NCBI RefSeq assembly: GCF_907165045.1
Contig: NZ_CAJRAU010000003.1
Span: 682,001 to 746,000 of the forward strand
Length of the DNA stretch: 64,000 bases
DNA from: Dyadobacter linearis
Lineage (GTDB): Bacteria > Bacteroidota > Bacteroidia > Cytophagales > Spirosomataceae
Reading direction: 5' to 3'
Below the pieces are notes generated by a model, which saw nothing but the letters and a program-made list of their open reading frames with translations, made no database searches and had not been told where the DNA came from. A program made the position numbers and the translations under genes. Of the stretch, positions 43,387-51,695 are shown piece by piece (the first letter of the stretch is position 1; every line of letters begins with the position of its first letter).

Positions 43387-44391
43387 ATGCATTCGCTTAG
43401 CAGAAGAACATTCATTTTACAATCAGCCGTAGCAGGCGCCGGGCTTAGTTTGCTCGATTTCCAATCTTTATCAGCCAAACCGGCGGACGGAAAGCGGGTA
43501 GGCATTATTGGTCTTGACACTTCCCACAGCATTGCTTTCACCAAAGCGCTGAACGCCGCCCAGCCAGATCCTGTTTTTGACGGCTACAAAGTCACGGCTG
43601 CCTATCCTTACGGCAGCAAAGACATTGAATCCAGCGCGAAACGCATTCCGGGATATATTGAAGAAGTAAAAAAATTGGGCGTAGAGATCGTCGATTCTAT
43701 CAAGGATTTGCTGAGCAAAACAGATGTGATCCTGCTGGAAACGAACGACGGCAGGCTGCATTTGCCGCAGGCGCTCGAAGTTTTTAAATCGGGCAAGAGG
43801 ATGTTTATTGACAAGCCGGTTGCAGGATCTTTAAGTGATACACTGGCTATTTACGAAGCTTCCAAAAAGTATAAAATGCCGATATTCTCAGCCTCTTCGC
43901 TGAGGTATATCAAAGGCATTGAGGCAATTGATAAAGCCAAAGTATTGGGCGCAGATACATTCAGTCCGGCTGTTTTGGAGAAAACACACCCTGATTTCTA
44001 CTGGTACGGCATACACGGCGTGGAAACTTTGTACACGGTAATGGGCACAGGCTGCAAAAGCGTAACCCGCGTGAATACGCTGAATACCGATATTGTAGTG
44101 GGGATTTGGGAAGATGGCCGCACGGGTACATTCCGCGGTACGCGCTCGGGAAAGCACGATTACGGCGGGACAGTTTTCACTCAGGATGGAAACAAAGTAT
44201 TGGGTCCGTATGGAGGCTATGAGCCTTTGTTAAAGGATATTATCAAATATTTCCAGACTGGCGAAGTGCCGGTGACACCCGAAGAAACGATCGAGATATT
44301 TGCATTCATGGAAGCCGCTGACGAGAGTAAAAGACAGGGCGGCAAAAGTGTATTGCTTGAAACAGTGCTGGCGAAGGCCCGCAAAAAATAA
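43387..44391 (+). CDS. Tat-exported Gfo/Idh/MocA-family oxidoreductase
   Basis: A 334-residue protein with a twin-arginine signal (LSRRTFILQSAVAGAGLSLL). The Rossmann part begins KRVGIIGLDTSHSIAFTKAL and carries the family's DVILLETNDGRLHLPQALEVFKSGKRMFIDKPVAGS, where EKP is replaced by DKP with the lysine kept. Tat export implies that it folds with its NAD(P) cofactor in the cytoplasm and then acts in the periplasm. Family members oxidise or reduce sugars; the substrate is unknown. It heads a run with the aminotransferase, ceramidase-like and beta-propeller genes, under operator 3. Confidence 0.88.
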   Translation: MHSLSRRTFILQSAVAGAGLSLLDFQSLSAKPADGKRVGIIGLDTSHSIAFTKALNAAQPDPVFDGYKVTAAYPYGSKDIESSAKRIPGYIEEVKKLGVEIVDSIKDLLSKTDVILLETNDGRLHLPQALEVFKSGKRMFIDKPVAGSLSDTLAIYEASKKYKMPIFSASSLRYIKGIEAIDKAKVLGADTFSPAVLEKTHPDFYWYGIHGVETLYTVMGTGCKSVTRVNTLNTDIVVGIWEDGRTGTFRGTRSGKHDYGGTVFTQDGNKVLGPYGGYEPLLKDIIKYFQTGEVPVTPEETIEIFAFMEAADESKRQGGKSVLLETVLAKARKK

Positions 44392-44424
44392 GAATCTGTT
44401 CCGTCACCTAAACCCGGAAATCTC

Positions 44425-45816
44425 ATGAAACAATTCCTAAACAAGCTTTCGAGAAGGAGCTTTATTAAACAAAATTCGCTGGCTGGCGCGGGGCTCGTAC
44501 TTGCCTCAGCTGGTGCTTCCAGTGCATTTTCAATAAATAATAATGCAGCCCAAAAACCGGCTATACTCGGCGGTCCCTCGGCTTGGAGTGCTACAAAGTG
44601 GCCTACCTGGCCGCAATGGAACCCGGAAACGGATGAAAAGCAGGTTTTGGAAGTATTAAGAAGCGGCGTTTGGTCGCGGGCGCAGGTAGTAACCCAGTTT
44701 GAAAAAGAATGGGCTGCGGCGCTGGGCGCGAAAAGGGCGCTGGCTGTTGTAAATGGTACCAATGCATTGGTGGCGACGATCAATCAAATGGACATCAAAG
44801 GAGGCGACGAGGTACTGGTGCCGCCTTATACGTTTATAGCTACCGTTTCCGCGGTTTTGTCAAATGGCGCGATGCCCGTTTTTGTTGATATTGACCCGGA
44901 AACTTTTCAGATTGACCCGGCAAAAATTGAAGCGAAGATCACGCCGCGCACCAAAGCGATCATCGCCGTGCATATTCTCGGCCTGCCAGCAGATATGGAC
45001 CGGATTATGGCGATTGCAAAAAAGCATAAGTTACTAGTGATCGAAGATGCGTGCCAGGCGCATTTGGCAGAATATAATAAACAGAAAGTAGGCACGATTG
45101 GTGACGCGGGCTGTTTTAGTTTTCAAAACTCAAAAAACCTTCCTATCGGTGAAGGTGGCGCGATTGTGAGTAACAATGACAAGTTCATGGATCGTTGTTT
45201 TTCCTATACCAACTTTGGAAATCCGTACGGAACAGCTGTGGGCTCGGTGGGTACCGGGAGTATAATGCAGGGTACCAAGCTGCGTTTCACCGAATACCAG
45301 GCTGCTATCGGGCTGGCGCAGCTGAAACGACTTGATGCGCAGACTACTACCCGCCACGAGAATGCAGAATATCTTAAATCTCAGATCAAGGATATTCCCG
45401 GAATTGTGCCTTACAAACTGTACGATAATGTGACCAAAGGCGCATTTCACCTTTTTCCATTCCGGTTTCAAAAAGCGGGTTTCAAGAATCTGAGCCGAGA
45501 TTTGTTCTTGAAAGCATTGCAATCGGAAGGTGTACCCTGCGCGAGCGGCTATGCGACTTTGAACACGCAGCCTTACCTGAAAGATACATTTGAGTCGAAG
45601 AACTATAAGAGAATGTACCCAAAGGAAATGCTCGATATCAATCAATATAACGAGCGGAATAAGTGTCCGGTGAATGATCAAATCTGCAACGAAGAAGCTG
45701 TCTGGTTTACGCAGAACATGCTTTTGGGGACCCGAGAAGACATGAAATCCATTGCGACGGCGATCGAAAAAGTATACGCCCACGCGGATCAGATCAAAAC
45801 AGCTGCGAAAAAATGA
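44425..45816 (+). CDS. Tat-exported DegT/DnrJ/EryC1/StrS-family aminotransferase
   Basis: A 463-residue PLP-dependent enzyme of the sugar-aminotransferase class, unusual in carrying a twin-arginine signal (LSRRSFIKQNSLAGAGLVLASAG). Catalytic features are kept: the PLP-binding Lys237 in FSFQNSKNLPIGEGGAI, Asp208 in VIEDACQAH, and the cofactor-site VNGTNAL. Family members exchange keto and amino groups on sugars, usually in the cytoplasm on nucleotide sugars. It lies 34 bp after the exported oxidoreductase gene and overlaps the next gene by ATGA. The pair could interconvert hydroxyl, keto and amino groups of a sugar in the periplasm; this is inference. Confidence 0.9.
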   Translation: MKQFLNKLSRRSFIKQNSLAGAGLVLASAGASSAFSINNNAAQKPAILGGPSAWSATKWPTWPQWNPETDEKQVLEVLRSGVWSRAQVVTQFEKEWAAALGAKRALAVVNGTNALVATINQMDIKGGDEVLVPPYTFIATVSAVLSNGAMPVFVDIDPETFQIDPAKIEAKITPRTKAIIAVHILGLPADMDRIMAIAKKHKLLVIEDACQAHLAEYNKQKVGTIGDAGCFSFQNSKNLPIGEGGAIVSNNDKFMDRCFSYTNFGNPYGTAVGSVGTGSIMQGTKLRFTEYQAAIGLAQLKRLDAQTTTRHENAEYLKSQIKDIPGIVPYKLYDNVTKGAFHLFPFRFQKAGFKNLSRDLFLKALQSEGVPCASGYATLNTQPYLKDTFESKNYKRMYPKEMLDINQYNERNKCPVNDQICNEEAVWFTQNMLLGTREDMKSIATAIEKVYAHADQIKTAAKK

Positions 45817-47192
45817 GAGCATTTCTGCTGATTTCGCTGGTAATGCTGCATTCGCTGACTTTTGCTCAAAACAAAGGGTGGAAAGCAGGCGTGGCCAAAG
45901 TGGCGATCACGCCCGAAGGTCCGCTTTGGATGGCGGGATTCGCAATTCGCACGCACCCTTCCGAAGGTAAGCTGCACGATTTGTGGGCGAAAGCTTTGGC
46001 GCTGGAAGATGCAGAGGGAAAGCAGGCAATTCTGATCACGACGGATCTGCTCGGTTTCCCGAAAAGTATGTCAGACGAGATCAGGAACCAGCTTTTGGCA
46101 AAATACAAACTCTCCAAAGCTCAAATAATTCTCAACAGCTCGCATACGCATTCAGGTCCGGTTTTGGGAAGTGCATTGTCAGATATTTATCCACTGCAAG
46201 CCGTAGACCAGAAGAAAATTGACGCCTATTCTTCGTCGCTCGTAACCCAGATCGTGACGCTGGCGGGCAATGCATTGAAAGCTTTGCAACCTGCTACTTT
46301 GCAATCGCAAAATGGCGTGGCGCGGTTTCAGGTAAACCGGCGAAATAACAATGCAGCTACGCTGGAAAGGCTGACCGAAATCACCGGCCCGGGCGACGCG
46401 GCGGTACCGGTATTGAAAGTGTCTGACGCAAAAGGAAAAATGCTGGCGGTTGCATTCGGCTACGCTTGTCACCCCACTGTTTTGGATTTGTATAAATGGT
46501 CGGGCGATTATCCGGGTTATGCGCAGATCGAGCTTGAAAAATTGTATTCCGGCACTACTGCATTGTTTTTCCAGGGCGCCGGCGCGGACCAGAATCCATT
46601 GCCACGCCACACGGTTCCACTTGCTATTCAATATGGAAAAACGCTCGCAGCTGCCGTAGAGCGCGTTTTGAGTGAAGATATGAAGACTTTGGAACCGACA
46701 TTATCGACTGCCTATTCGGAAGTGGGGCTATCGCTTACTACTGCCCCTACCAAAGAACAATTCACTGCATTAGCCAAGAATACGAAGGGTTATCAGCAAA
46801 AGTGGGCGAACAGGATGCTCGAAAAAATCGAAAAGAAGGAGTCTTTTGCTACCTCCTACCCTTTTCCACTGCAAGTTTGGAAGCTGGGTGACCAGGCGAT
46901 TATGACCCTCGGCGGCGAGCTGGTGGTGGATTACGCGATCAATCTCAAAAAGATATTCGGCCAGGAAACTTTCGTGATGGGCTATTCCAATGACGTGATG
47001 ACCTACATTCCAAGTGCCACTATTCTGCGTGAAGGCGGCTATGAAGGCGAGGCGGCTGCGATTGTGTACGGTTTGCCCGCGACCTGGGCTTCCGATGTTG
47101 AAATTCAAATTCTGAACGGATTGGTGCAGCTGGCCAAAGAAGCGGGCGTGACCAAACCTGAATCCAGGGTTATTAAAACTGACAAAAAGTGA
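45813..47192 (+). CDS. Exported neutral/alkaline-ceramidase-like protein
   Basis: A 459-residue protein with a signal peptide (MRAFLLISLVMLHSLTFAQ) and the N-terminal domain of neutral ceramidases: GVAKVAITPEGPLWMAGFAIR, the metal-binding NSSHTHSGPVLG, and a second His in YACHPTVLD. The ceramidase nucleophile motif GDVSPN is replaced by GADQNPLPR, so the active-site serine is absent and ceramide cleavage is unlikely. Many Bacteroidota relatives show this change and their substrate is unknown. Its start overlaps the aminotransferase stop (ATGA) and its end overlaps the next gene, so translation is coupled. Confidence 0.85.
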   Translation: MRAFLLISLVMLHSLTFAQNKGWKAGVAKVAITPEGPLWMAGFAIRTHPSEGKLHDLWAKALALEDAEGKQAILITTDLLGFPKSMSDEIRNQLLAKYKLSKAQIILNSSHTHSGPVLGSALSDIYPLQAVDQKKIDAYSSSLVTQIVTLAGNALKALQPATLQSQNGVARFQVNRRNNNAATLERLTEITGPGDAAVPVLKVSDAKGKMLAVAFGYACHPTVLDLYKWSGDYPGYAQIELEKLYSGTTALFFQGAGADQNPLPRHTVPLAIQYGKTLAAAVERVLSEDMKTLEPTLSTAYSEVGLSLTTAPTKEQFTALAKNTKGYQQKWANRMLEKIEKKESFATSYPFPLQVWKLGDQAIMTLGGELVVDYAINLKKIFGQETFVMGYSNDVMTYIPSATILREGGYEGEAAAIVYGLPATWASDVEIQILNGLVQLAKEAGVTKPESRVIKTDKK

Positions 47193-48514
47193 CCAATAAC
47201 GATCATTATATGGCTTTTGAAGCCTTGACCGATACAACTACGCTGACCGCAAAACGGTATTACTCCGGTTTTGAGCGGGCGCACGATACTTATAATGCGA
47301 TTTCCGCGGCCAGCGACGGGAAGATTTACTATGTACTTTCTTCTGATAACCACGAGATCGGCGGACAAATGTTTGCATTCGATCCCGACACCGACCAGGT
47401 TTCTTTCATTGCCGATCTGACGGAAGTTTGTGGCGAAAAAGACCTGAATGCGATTCCGCAGGGAAAAAGTCACGTGCGCTTTTATGAAAGAAATGGCAAG
47501 CTGTATTTCTCAACGCACGTCGGTTTTTACCAACTAATTGACGGAATGGACAGGCTGCCCGAAACGCCACCGGCGGGTTACGGACTTTATCCCGGCGGAC
47601 ATTTTCTGTCCTATGATCTGAAAACGGGTGAGTTTGAAGATCTGGCGATTGTACCGACTGGAGAAGGAATGGTTTCGATGACAATGGATCGCGAGCGCGG
47701 GCATTTGTACGGGATTACGTGGCCGCATGGAAATTTCATTCATTTTGATCTGGATCAAAACCGCCTGAAAAATCTGGGGCCGATTTCTGGTGATGGGGAA
47801 GCAGGAACGCCGGGCGACGATTTCCGCTCACTTTGCAGGTCACTTTTTGTGGACGCAGAGTTGGGCGATGTGTATTTCTCGGTGGCTGAGGGTGATATTT
47901 TTACCTATAATCCAGAAGTAGGAGCCGTCAGGAAGTTGCAGAATGTGGACTTGCGCCTTGATTATTTTGGCAAATATGATCCTACCCGGCCAGGCAGTAT
48001 GTCGTACAACTGGCGGAAGATATTTTGGCATCCGGAAGAAAAAGTGGCGTACGGCGTACACGGTAACTCGGGTTATCTATTTCGTTTTGATCCAAGAAAA
48101 GAGCAGATCGAGATCGTGGAGCGCATTACTTCCACTCCTTCGAAAAGGAGCGGGATGTTTGATCAGTTCAGCTACGGGTACCTCGGTTTTCAGCTCGGCC
48201 CCGATCAGGAAACGATTTATTACCTCACCGGCGGGCCGATTTACGTCGATGGAAAACGCTTGAAAGGTGAAAGCCAGATTGCGAAGGGCGCGGCGAAAGG
48301 TTTGGAAAACCTGCACTTGATCACCTTCCACATTCCGTCCCAAACTTACATTGACCACGGTCCTGTCTTTTACGAAGACGGCGAGCGGCCCACTTATGTC
48401 AATTCGATTGCAGTGGGCGCGAATGGCGATGTTTACACGCTTGCCCGTTTTGAACACAATGGAAAAACGATCCAGGATCTTGTCAAAATACCTAATCCAT
48501 TTACCAAAAACTGA
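47189..48514 (+). CDS. Beta-propeller protein of unknown function
   Basis: A 441-residue protein starting at a GTG that overlaps the stop of the ceramidase-like gene (GTGA); an ATG lies seven codons later at 47210. Repeated blade-like segments (GKIYYVLSSDNHEIGGQMFAFDPDTDQ, GHLYGITWPHGNFIHFDLDQNRLKNL, GDVYTLARFEHNGKTIQDLVKI) indicate a WD40/SMP-30-like propeller. There is no signal peptide, so it is probably cytoplasmic, unlike its exported neighbours. It could be a lactonase or binding protein, but no metal site could be assigned. It is the fourth gene of the operon. Confidence 0.75.
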   Translation: MTNNDHYMAFEALTDTTTLTAKRYYSGFERAHDTYNAISAASDGKIYYVLSSDNHEIGGQMFAFDPDTDQVSFIADLTEVCGEKDLNAIPQGKSHVRFYERNGKLYFSTHVGFYQLIDGMDRLPETPPAGYGLYPGGHFLSYDLKTGEFEDLAIVPTGEGMVSMTMDRERGHLYGITWPHGNFIHFDLDQNRLKNLGPISGDGEAGTPGDDFRSLCRSLFVDAELGDVYFSVAEGDIFTYNPEVGAVRKLQNVDLRLDYFGKYDPTRPGSMSYNWRKIFWHPEEKVAYGVHGNSGYLFRFDPRKEQIEIVERITSTPSKRSGMFDQFSYGYLGFQLGPDQETIYYLTGGPIYVDGKRLKGESQIAKGAAKGLENLHLITFHIPSQTYIDHGPVFYEDGERPTYVNSIAVGANGDVYTLARFEHNGKTIQDLVKIPNPFTKN

Positions 48515-48592
48515 AACGCGCATTGCTGCCAATTACCAGTATGAATTGTGTTTCAATGCTTTTTTTATCTGATACTATTAAACCTGACCATT

Positions 48593-49990
48593 ATGTCAAC
48601 CAATTCAAAAGATAGCAACACCAATGCATCTGCTGGCCTGTCGGGCGGCGATGAGAACAGACGGGATTTTATAAAGAAATCAATCACAGGAAGCGCCTTG
48701 CTGGCATTCGGCGGCGTTTTACCTGGTTTTTCCCCAAAAAGTTACGCGAAAATCATCGGCGCCAATGAGAAAGTGCGGGTGGGTATGATGGGCGTGAATA
48801 GCCGCGGGCTTGCATTGTCTTCCAATTACGCTTTACAGCCCAATTGCGAGGTCGTTTCCATCTCTGATGTAGACTCGCGTGCTGCTGAAAAGGCGATCAG
48901 TACCGTTTCAGAAATCTCAAAAAGCAAACCAGCGAACGTACCTGATTTCAGAAAAGCGCTGGAAAATAAGGATATGGACGCGCTGGTAGTTGCGGCTCCC
49001 GATCACTGGCATGCGCCCGCAGCGATACTGGCTTCGAAAGCTGGCAAGCACGTGTACCTCGAAAAACCTTGCAGCCACAACCCGCACGAAGGCGAGCTGC
49101 TGATCGCGGCTGCGAAGAAATACAAGAATATCATTCAAATGGGCAACCAGCGCCGCTCGTGGCCGAATGTGGCTGGCGCGATAAAGGCAATTCACGAGGG
49201 CGTGATTGGTCGGGTTTACTTTGCAAAAGGCTGGTATACCAACAACCGCGCGTCGATCGGAATCGGGAAGGAAGTGGCTGTGCCTTCGTGGCTTGACTAC
49301 GATTTGTGGCAGGGGCCGGCGCCGCGCAAAGCTTATAAAGATAATGTAGTGCATTACAACTGGCACTGGTTCTGGAACTGGGGCACGGGCGAGGCACTCA
49401 ACAATGGTACCCACATGCTGGATTTAATGCGTTGGGGCTTGCAGGTTGACTATCCAACACGCGTAACTTCCTCAGGCGGCCGCTACCGCTACAAAGACGA
49501 TTGGGAAACGCCGGATACACAGGTTATCAACCTCGAATTTGCCAATAACACCGCGATGACGTGGGAAGGCAGGAGCTGCAACGGTCGCACGATCGAAGGC
49601 GCGAGCGTGGGAGTTGTGTTTTATGGAGATAATGGTTCGCTGCAAATAGGCGAAGGCAACACTTACCAGATTTTCGACCTGAAAAACAAGCTGGTAAAAG
49701 AAGCGAAAAACGATTTCGTAATCGACCCGCTCAATAAAATGAACCCATCGCAAGGACTCGATGCACTGCACATTCAGAACTTCTTTAACGGTATCAAAAA
49801 AGGCACTGCATTGAATGCAGAAATCGTCGGCGGACACCAAAGTACATTGCTCGCGCAGCTGGGGAATATCGCGATACGTACGGGAGATACATTGAATATT
49901 GATCCTACTAATGGGCATATTAAAGGGAATAAGGCTGCTGAGAAATTCTGGAAACGGGAATACCAGAAAGGCTGGGAGCCGACGGTTTAG
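48593..49990 (+). CDS. Tat-exported Gfo/Idh/MocA-family oxidoreductase
   Basis: A 465-residue protein with a twin-arginine motif (ENRRDFIKKSITGSALLAFGG) placed after a 35-residue leader. The NAD(P) domain carries VRVGMMGVNSRGLAL and the family motif VYLEKPCSHNPHEGELLIAAAKKYKNIIQMGNQRRS, with the catalytic Lys of EKP present. The C-terminal part includes WHWFWNWGTGEALNNGTHMLDLMRWGL, typical of the large periplasmic Bacteroidota members of this family. It probably oxidises a glycoside or free sugar in the periplasm. It lies 78 bp after the propeller gene. The ATG at 48593 is preferred over a GTG 45 bp upstream. Confidence 0.9.
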   Translation: MSTNSKDSNTNASAGLSGGDENRRDFIKKSITGSALLAFGGVLPGFSPKSYAKIIGANEKVRVGMMGVNSRGLALSSNYALQPNCEVVSISDVDSRAAEKAISTVSEISKSKPANVPDFRKALENKDMDALVVAAPDHWHAPAAILASKAGKHVYLEKPCSHNPHEGELLIAAAKKYKNIIQMGNQRRSWPNVAGAIKAIHEGVIGRVYFAKGWYTNNRASIGIGKEVAVPSWLDYDLWQGPAPRKAYKDNVVHYNWHWFWNWGTGEALNNGTHMLDLMRWGLQVDYPTRVTSSGGRYRYKDDWETPDTQVINLEFANNTAMTWEGRSCNGRTIEGASVGVVFYGDNGSLQIGEGNTYQIFDLKNKLVKEAKNDFVIDPLNKMNPSQGLDALHIQNFFNGIKKGTALNAEIVGGHQSTLLAQLGNIAIRTGDTLNIDPTNGHIKGNKAAEKFWKREYQKGWEPTV

Positions 49991-50050
49991 AATGATTAAA
50001 TGATTGAATGATTGAATGATTGAATGATTGAATGAGTGAATGAGTGAGTT
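49988..50050. repeat. Tandem 8-bp repeat (TGAATGAT type)
   Basis: About six copies of an ATGATTGA octamer, the last drifting to AGTGAATG, begin at the stop codon of the upstream gene. A matching run lies at 51509-51552 beyond the transporter gene. Confidence 0.8.
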
Positions 50051-50151
50051 TCTGTTAATTCTAATTCATTACTAAAATCAACTAATCAATCATTAGATCA
50101 CAATAAGTAACAATAAAAAAGGCTAAGCCGCAGGCAAAAGCCAAACAAAAA

Positions 50152-50182
50152 AATCAATTGCCGGCGACTTCAGTCGCCGGAA
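50152..50182. repeat. 20-nt TTCA-loop palindrome upstream of the transporter gene
   Basis: CCGGCGACTTCAGTCGCCGG at 50161-50180, a perfect 8-bp stem around TTCA, preceded by AATCAATTG as in the arrays at 8879 and 13141. It ends 10 bp before the transporter ATG, where it could affect translation. Confidence 0.85.
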
Positions 50183-50190
50183 CAAAAGAT

Positions 50191-51510
50191 ATGAAAACAG
50201 GAGCAATGGCAATTAAAGTGGAAGATCTTTCCAGGAGAGAGACAACTATCTCGATTTTTCTGATCGGGGTGATGTTTTTCATTTTCGGATTCATTTCCTG
50301 GGTGAATTCCATCCTTATTCCTTATTTCAAAATCGCCTGCGAGCTCACCAGTTTCCAGGCTTATCTGGTCGCATTTGCATTTTACATTGCCTATTTCGTG
50401 ATGTCGGTACCTTCCTCCTTTTTGTTGAAAAAGGTTGGTTTCAAGAAGGGTATGATGTTCGGTTTCTGGGCGATGGCGCTGGGTGCATTCATTTTTGTAC
50501 CGGCTGCACTAACGCGGACTTACGAGATTTTTCTGCTCGGTCTATTTACGATCGGTATTGGACTCGCTATTCTGCAAACTGCTGCTAATCCGTACATTAC
50601 GATTTTGGGAGCCAAAGAAAGAGCGGCTCAGCGGATCAGTATGATGGGGATTTGCAATAAAGCGGCGGGGATACTTTCTCCTATTGTTTTTGCTGCGGTT
50701 ATCCTGAAACCTACTGATACCGATCTTTTTGCACAGCTCAGTTCGATGACCGATCTTGAAAGAAGTACGGCTTTGGACGAGCTGATCCGCCGGGTGATCA
50801 ATCCTTATATTGCGCTGGGTACTTTTCTGTTTGTGCTGGGGATCCTGGTTTTCAAATCGCCTTTGCCGGAGATTGACACCGAGCATGAAAGTCAGGAAAT
50901 TGCTACTGCCAATGCGGGTAAAACGAGCATTTTCCAATTCCCGCACCTGATCCTTGGCGCACTGGCGATCTTCCTGCATGTAGGAACGCAGGTGATCGCA
51001 ATCGATACCATTATTGGTTATGCCAATTCAATGGGCATTGATCTGCTGGAAGCGAAGGTTTTTCCTTCCTATACGCTGTTTTGTACGATTTGCGGGTACC
51101 TGATCGGGATCACATTGATTCCGAAATTTATCAGTCAGGTGAATGCATTGCGCGTTTGCACGGTTCTCGGAACTGTCTTTTCACTACTCATTATTTTCAC
51201 AAAAGGCCAGGTTAACTTCCTCGGTCACGAAGCTGACATATCGATCTGGTTTGTGGTTTTGCTCGGTTTGGCCAACTCGCTCGTTTGGGCCGGAATATGG
51301 CCGCTGGCACTCGACGACCTCGGCCGTTTCACCAAACTAGGCGCCTCGATCATGATCATGGGACTATGCGGAAACGCGATCATGCCCCTTTTCTATGGCT
51401 ACTTCGCCGATCAGTTTGACGTGCGGCAGGCGTACTGGGTATTGATTCCTTGTTATTTGTACCTGGTGTTTTATGCGGTGAAGGGGCATCGGTTTAGGAG
51501 GTGGAGTTAG
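50191..51510 (+). CDS. FucP-type sugar MFS transporter, possibly for N-acetylglucosamine
   Basis: A 439-residue inner-membrane protein with about twelve hydrophobic helices. It belongs to the L-fucose/glucose-galactose permease branch of the MFS: GFISWVNSILIPYFKIACELTSFQAYLVAFAFYIAYF, FTIGIGLAILQTAANPYITILG, and the later IWPLALDDLGRFTKLGASIMIMG are characteristic. The neighbouring nagA and nagB genes suggest N-acetylglucosamine as substrate, like NagP; this is inferred from context. The frame extends upstream through the palindrome to a TTG, but the ATG at 50191 is the sensible start; another ATG lies at 50206. Confidence 0.88.
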   Translation: MKTGAMAIKVEDLSRRETTISIFLIGVMFFIFGFISWVNSILIPYFKIACELTSFQAYLVAFAFYIAYFVMSVPSSFLLKKVGFKKGMMFGFWAMALGAFIFVPAALTRTYEIFLLGLFTIGIGLAILQTAANPYITILGAKERAAQRISMMGICNKAAGILSPIVFAAVILKPTDTDLFAQLSSMTDLERSTALDELIRRVINPYIALGTFLFVLGILVFKSPLPEIDTEHESQEIATANAGKTSIFQFPHLILGALAIFLHVGTQVIAIDTIIGYANSMGIDLLEAKVFPSYTLFCTICGYLIGITLIPKFISQVNALRVCTVLGTVFSLLIIFTKGQVNFLGHEADISIWFVVLLGLANSLVWAGIWPLALDDLGRFTKLGASIMIMGLCGNAIMPLFYGYFADQFDVRQAYWVLIPCYLYLVFYAVKGHRFRRWS

Positions 51511-51552
51511 GGAATGATTGAATGATTGAATGACTGAATGAGTGAATAACTT
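51509..51552. repeat. Second tandem 8-bp repeat (GAATGATT type)
   Basis: About four copies of GAATGATT/GAATGACT/GAATGAGT follow the transporter stop codon, matching the run at 49988 in sequence, drift and position. The transporter gene is thus bracketed by direct repeats. Confidence 0.75.
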
Positions 51553-51553
51553 T

Positions 51554-51659
51554 TGTCACCCTGAGCGCAGTCCAAGGGAAGGCGACCTTTGTCAACCTGA
51601 GCGGAGTCGAAGGGCGCTACTCACGAGCAGTAACGTGCTTCGACTCCGCTCAGCATGAC
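51554..51659. repeat. CTGAGCGGAGTCGAAG inverted repeat element
   Basis: GTCAACCTGAGCGGAGTCGA begins a 22-nt left arm (51591-51612), whose near-perfect complement CTTCGACTCCGCTCAG continues at 51638-51659. An imperfect extra copy of the left arm (CCTGAGCGCAGTCCAAGGG) lies at 51561-51579. Similar strings are dispersed widely in Bacteroidota intergenic DNA. It sits between the transporter gene and nagA. Confidence 0.75.
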
Positions 51660-51695
51660 AATACAAGAAGCAATGTGACATACAACTAAAAACAA

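Noticed and set aside
45130-45822. 230-residue frame on the minus strand
   Set aside because: Antisense to the DegT-type aminotransferase, whose catalytic motifs are intact.
45813-47192. Naming the protein a true neutral ceramidase
   Set aside because: The serine of the GDVSPN motif is missing, so only domain similarity is claimed.
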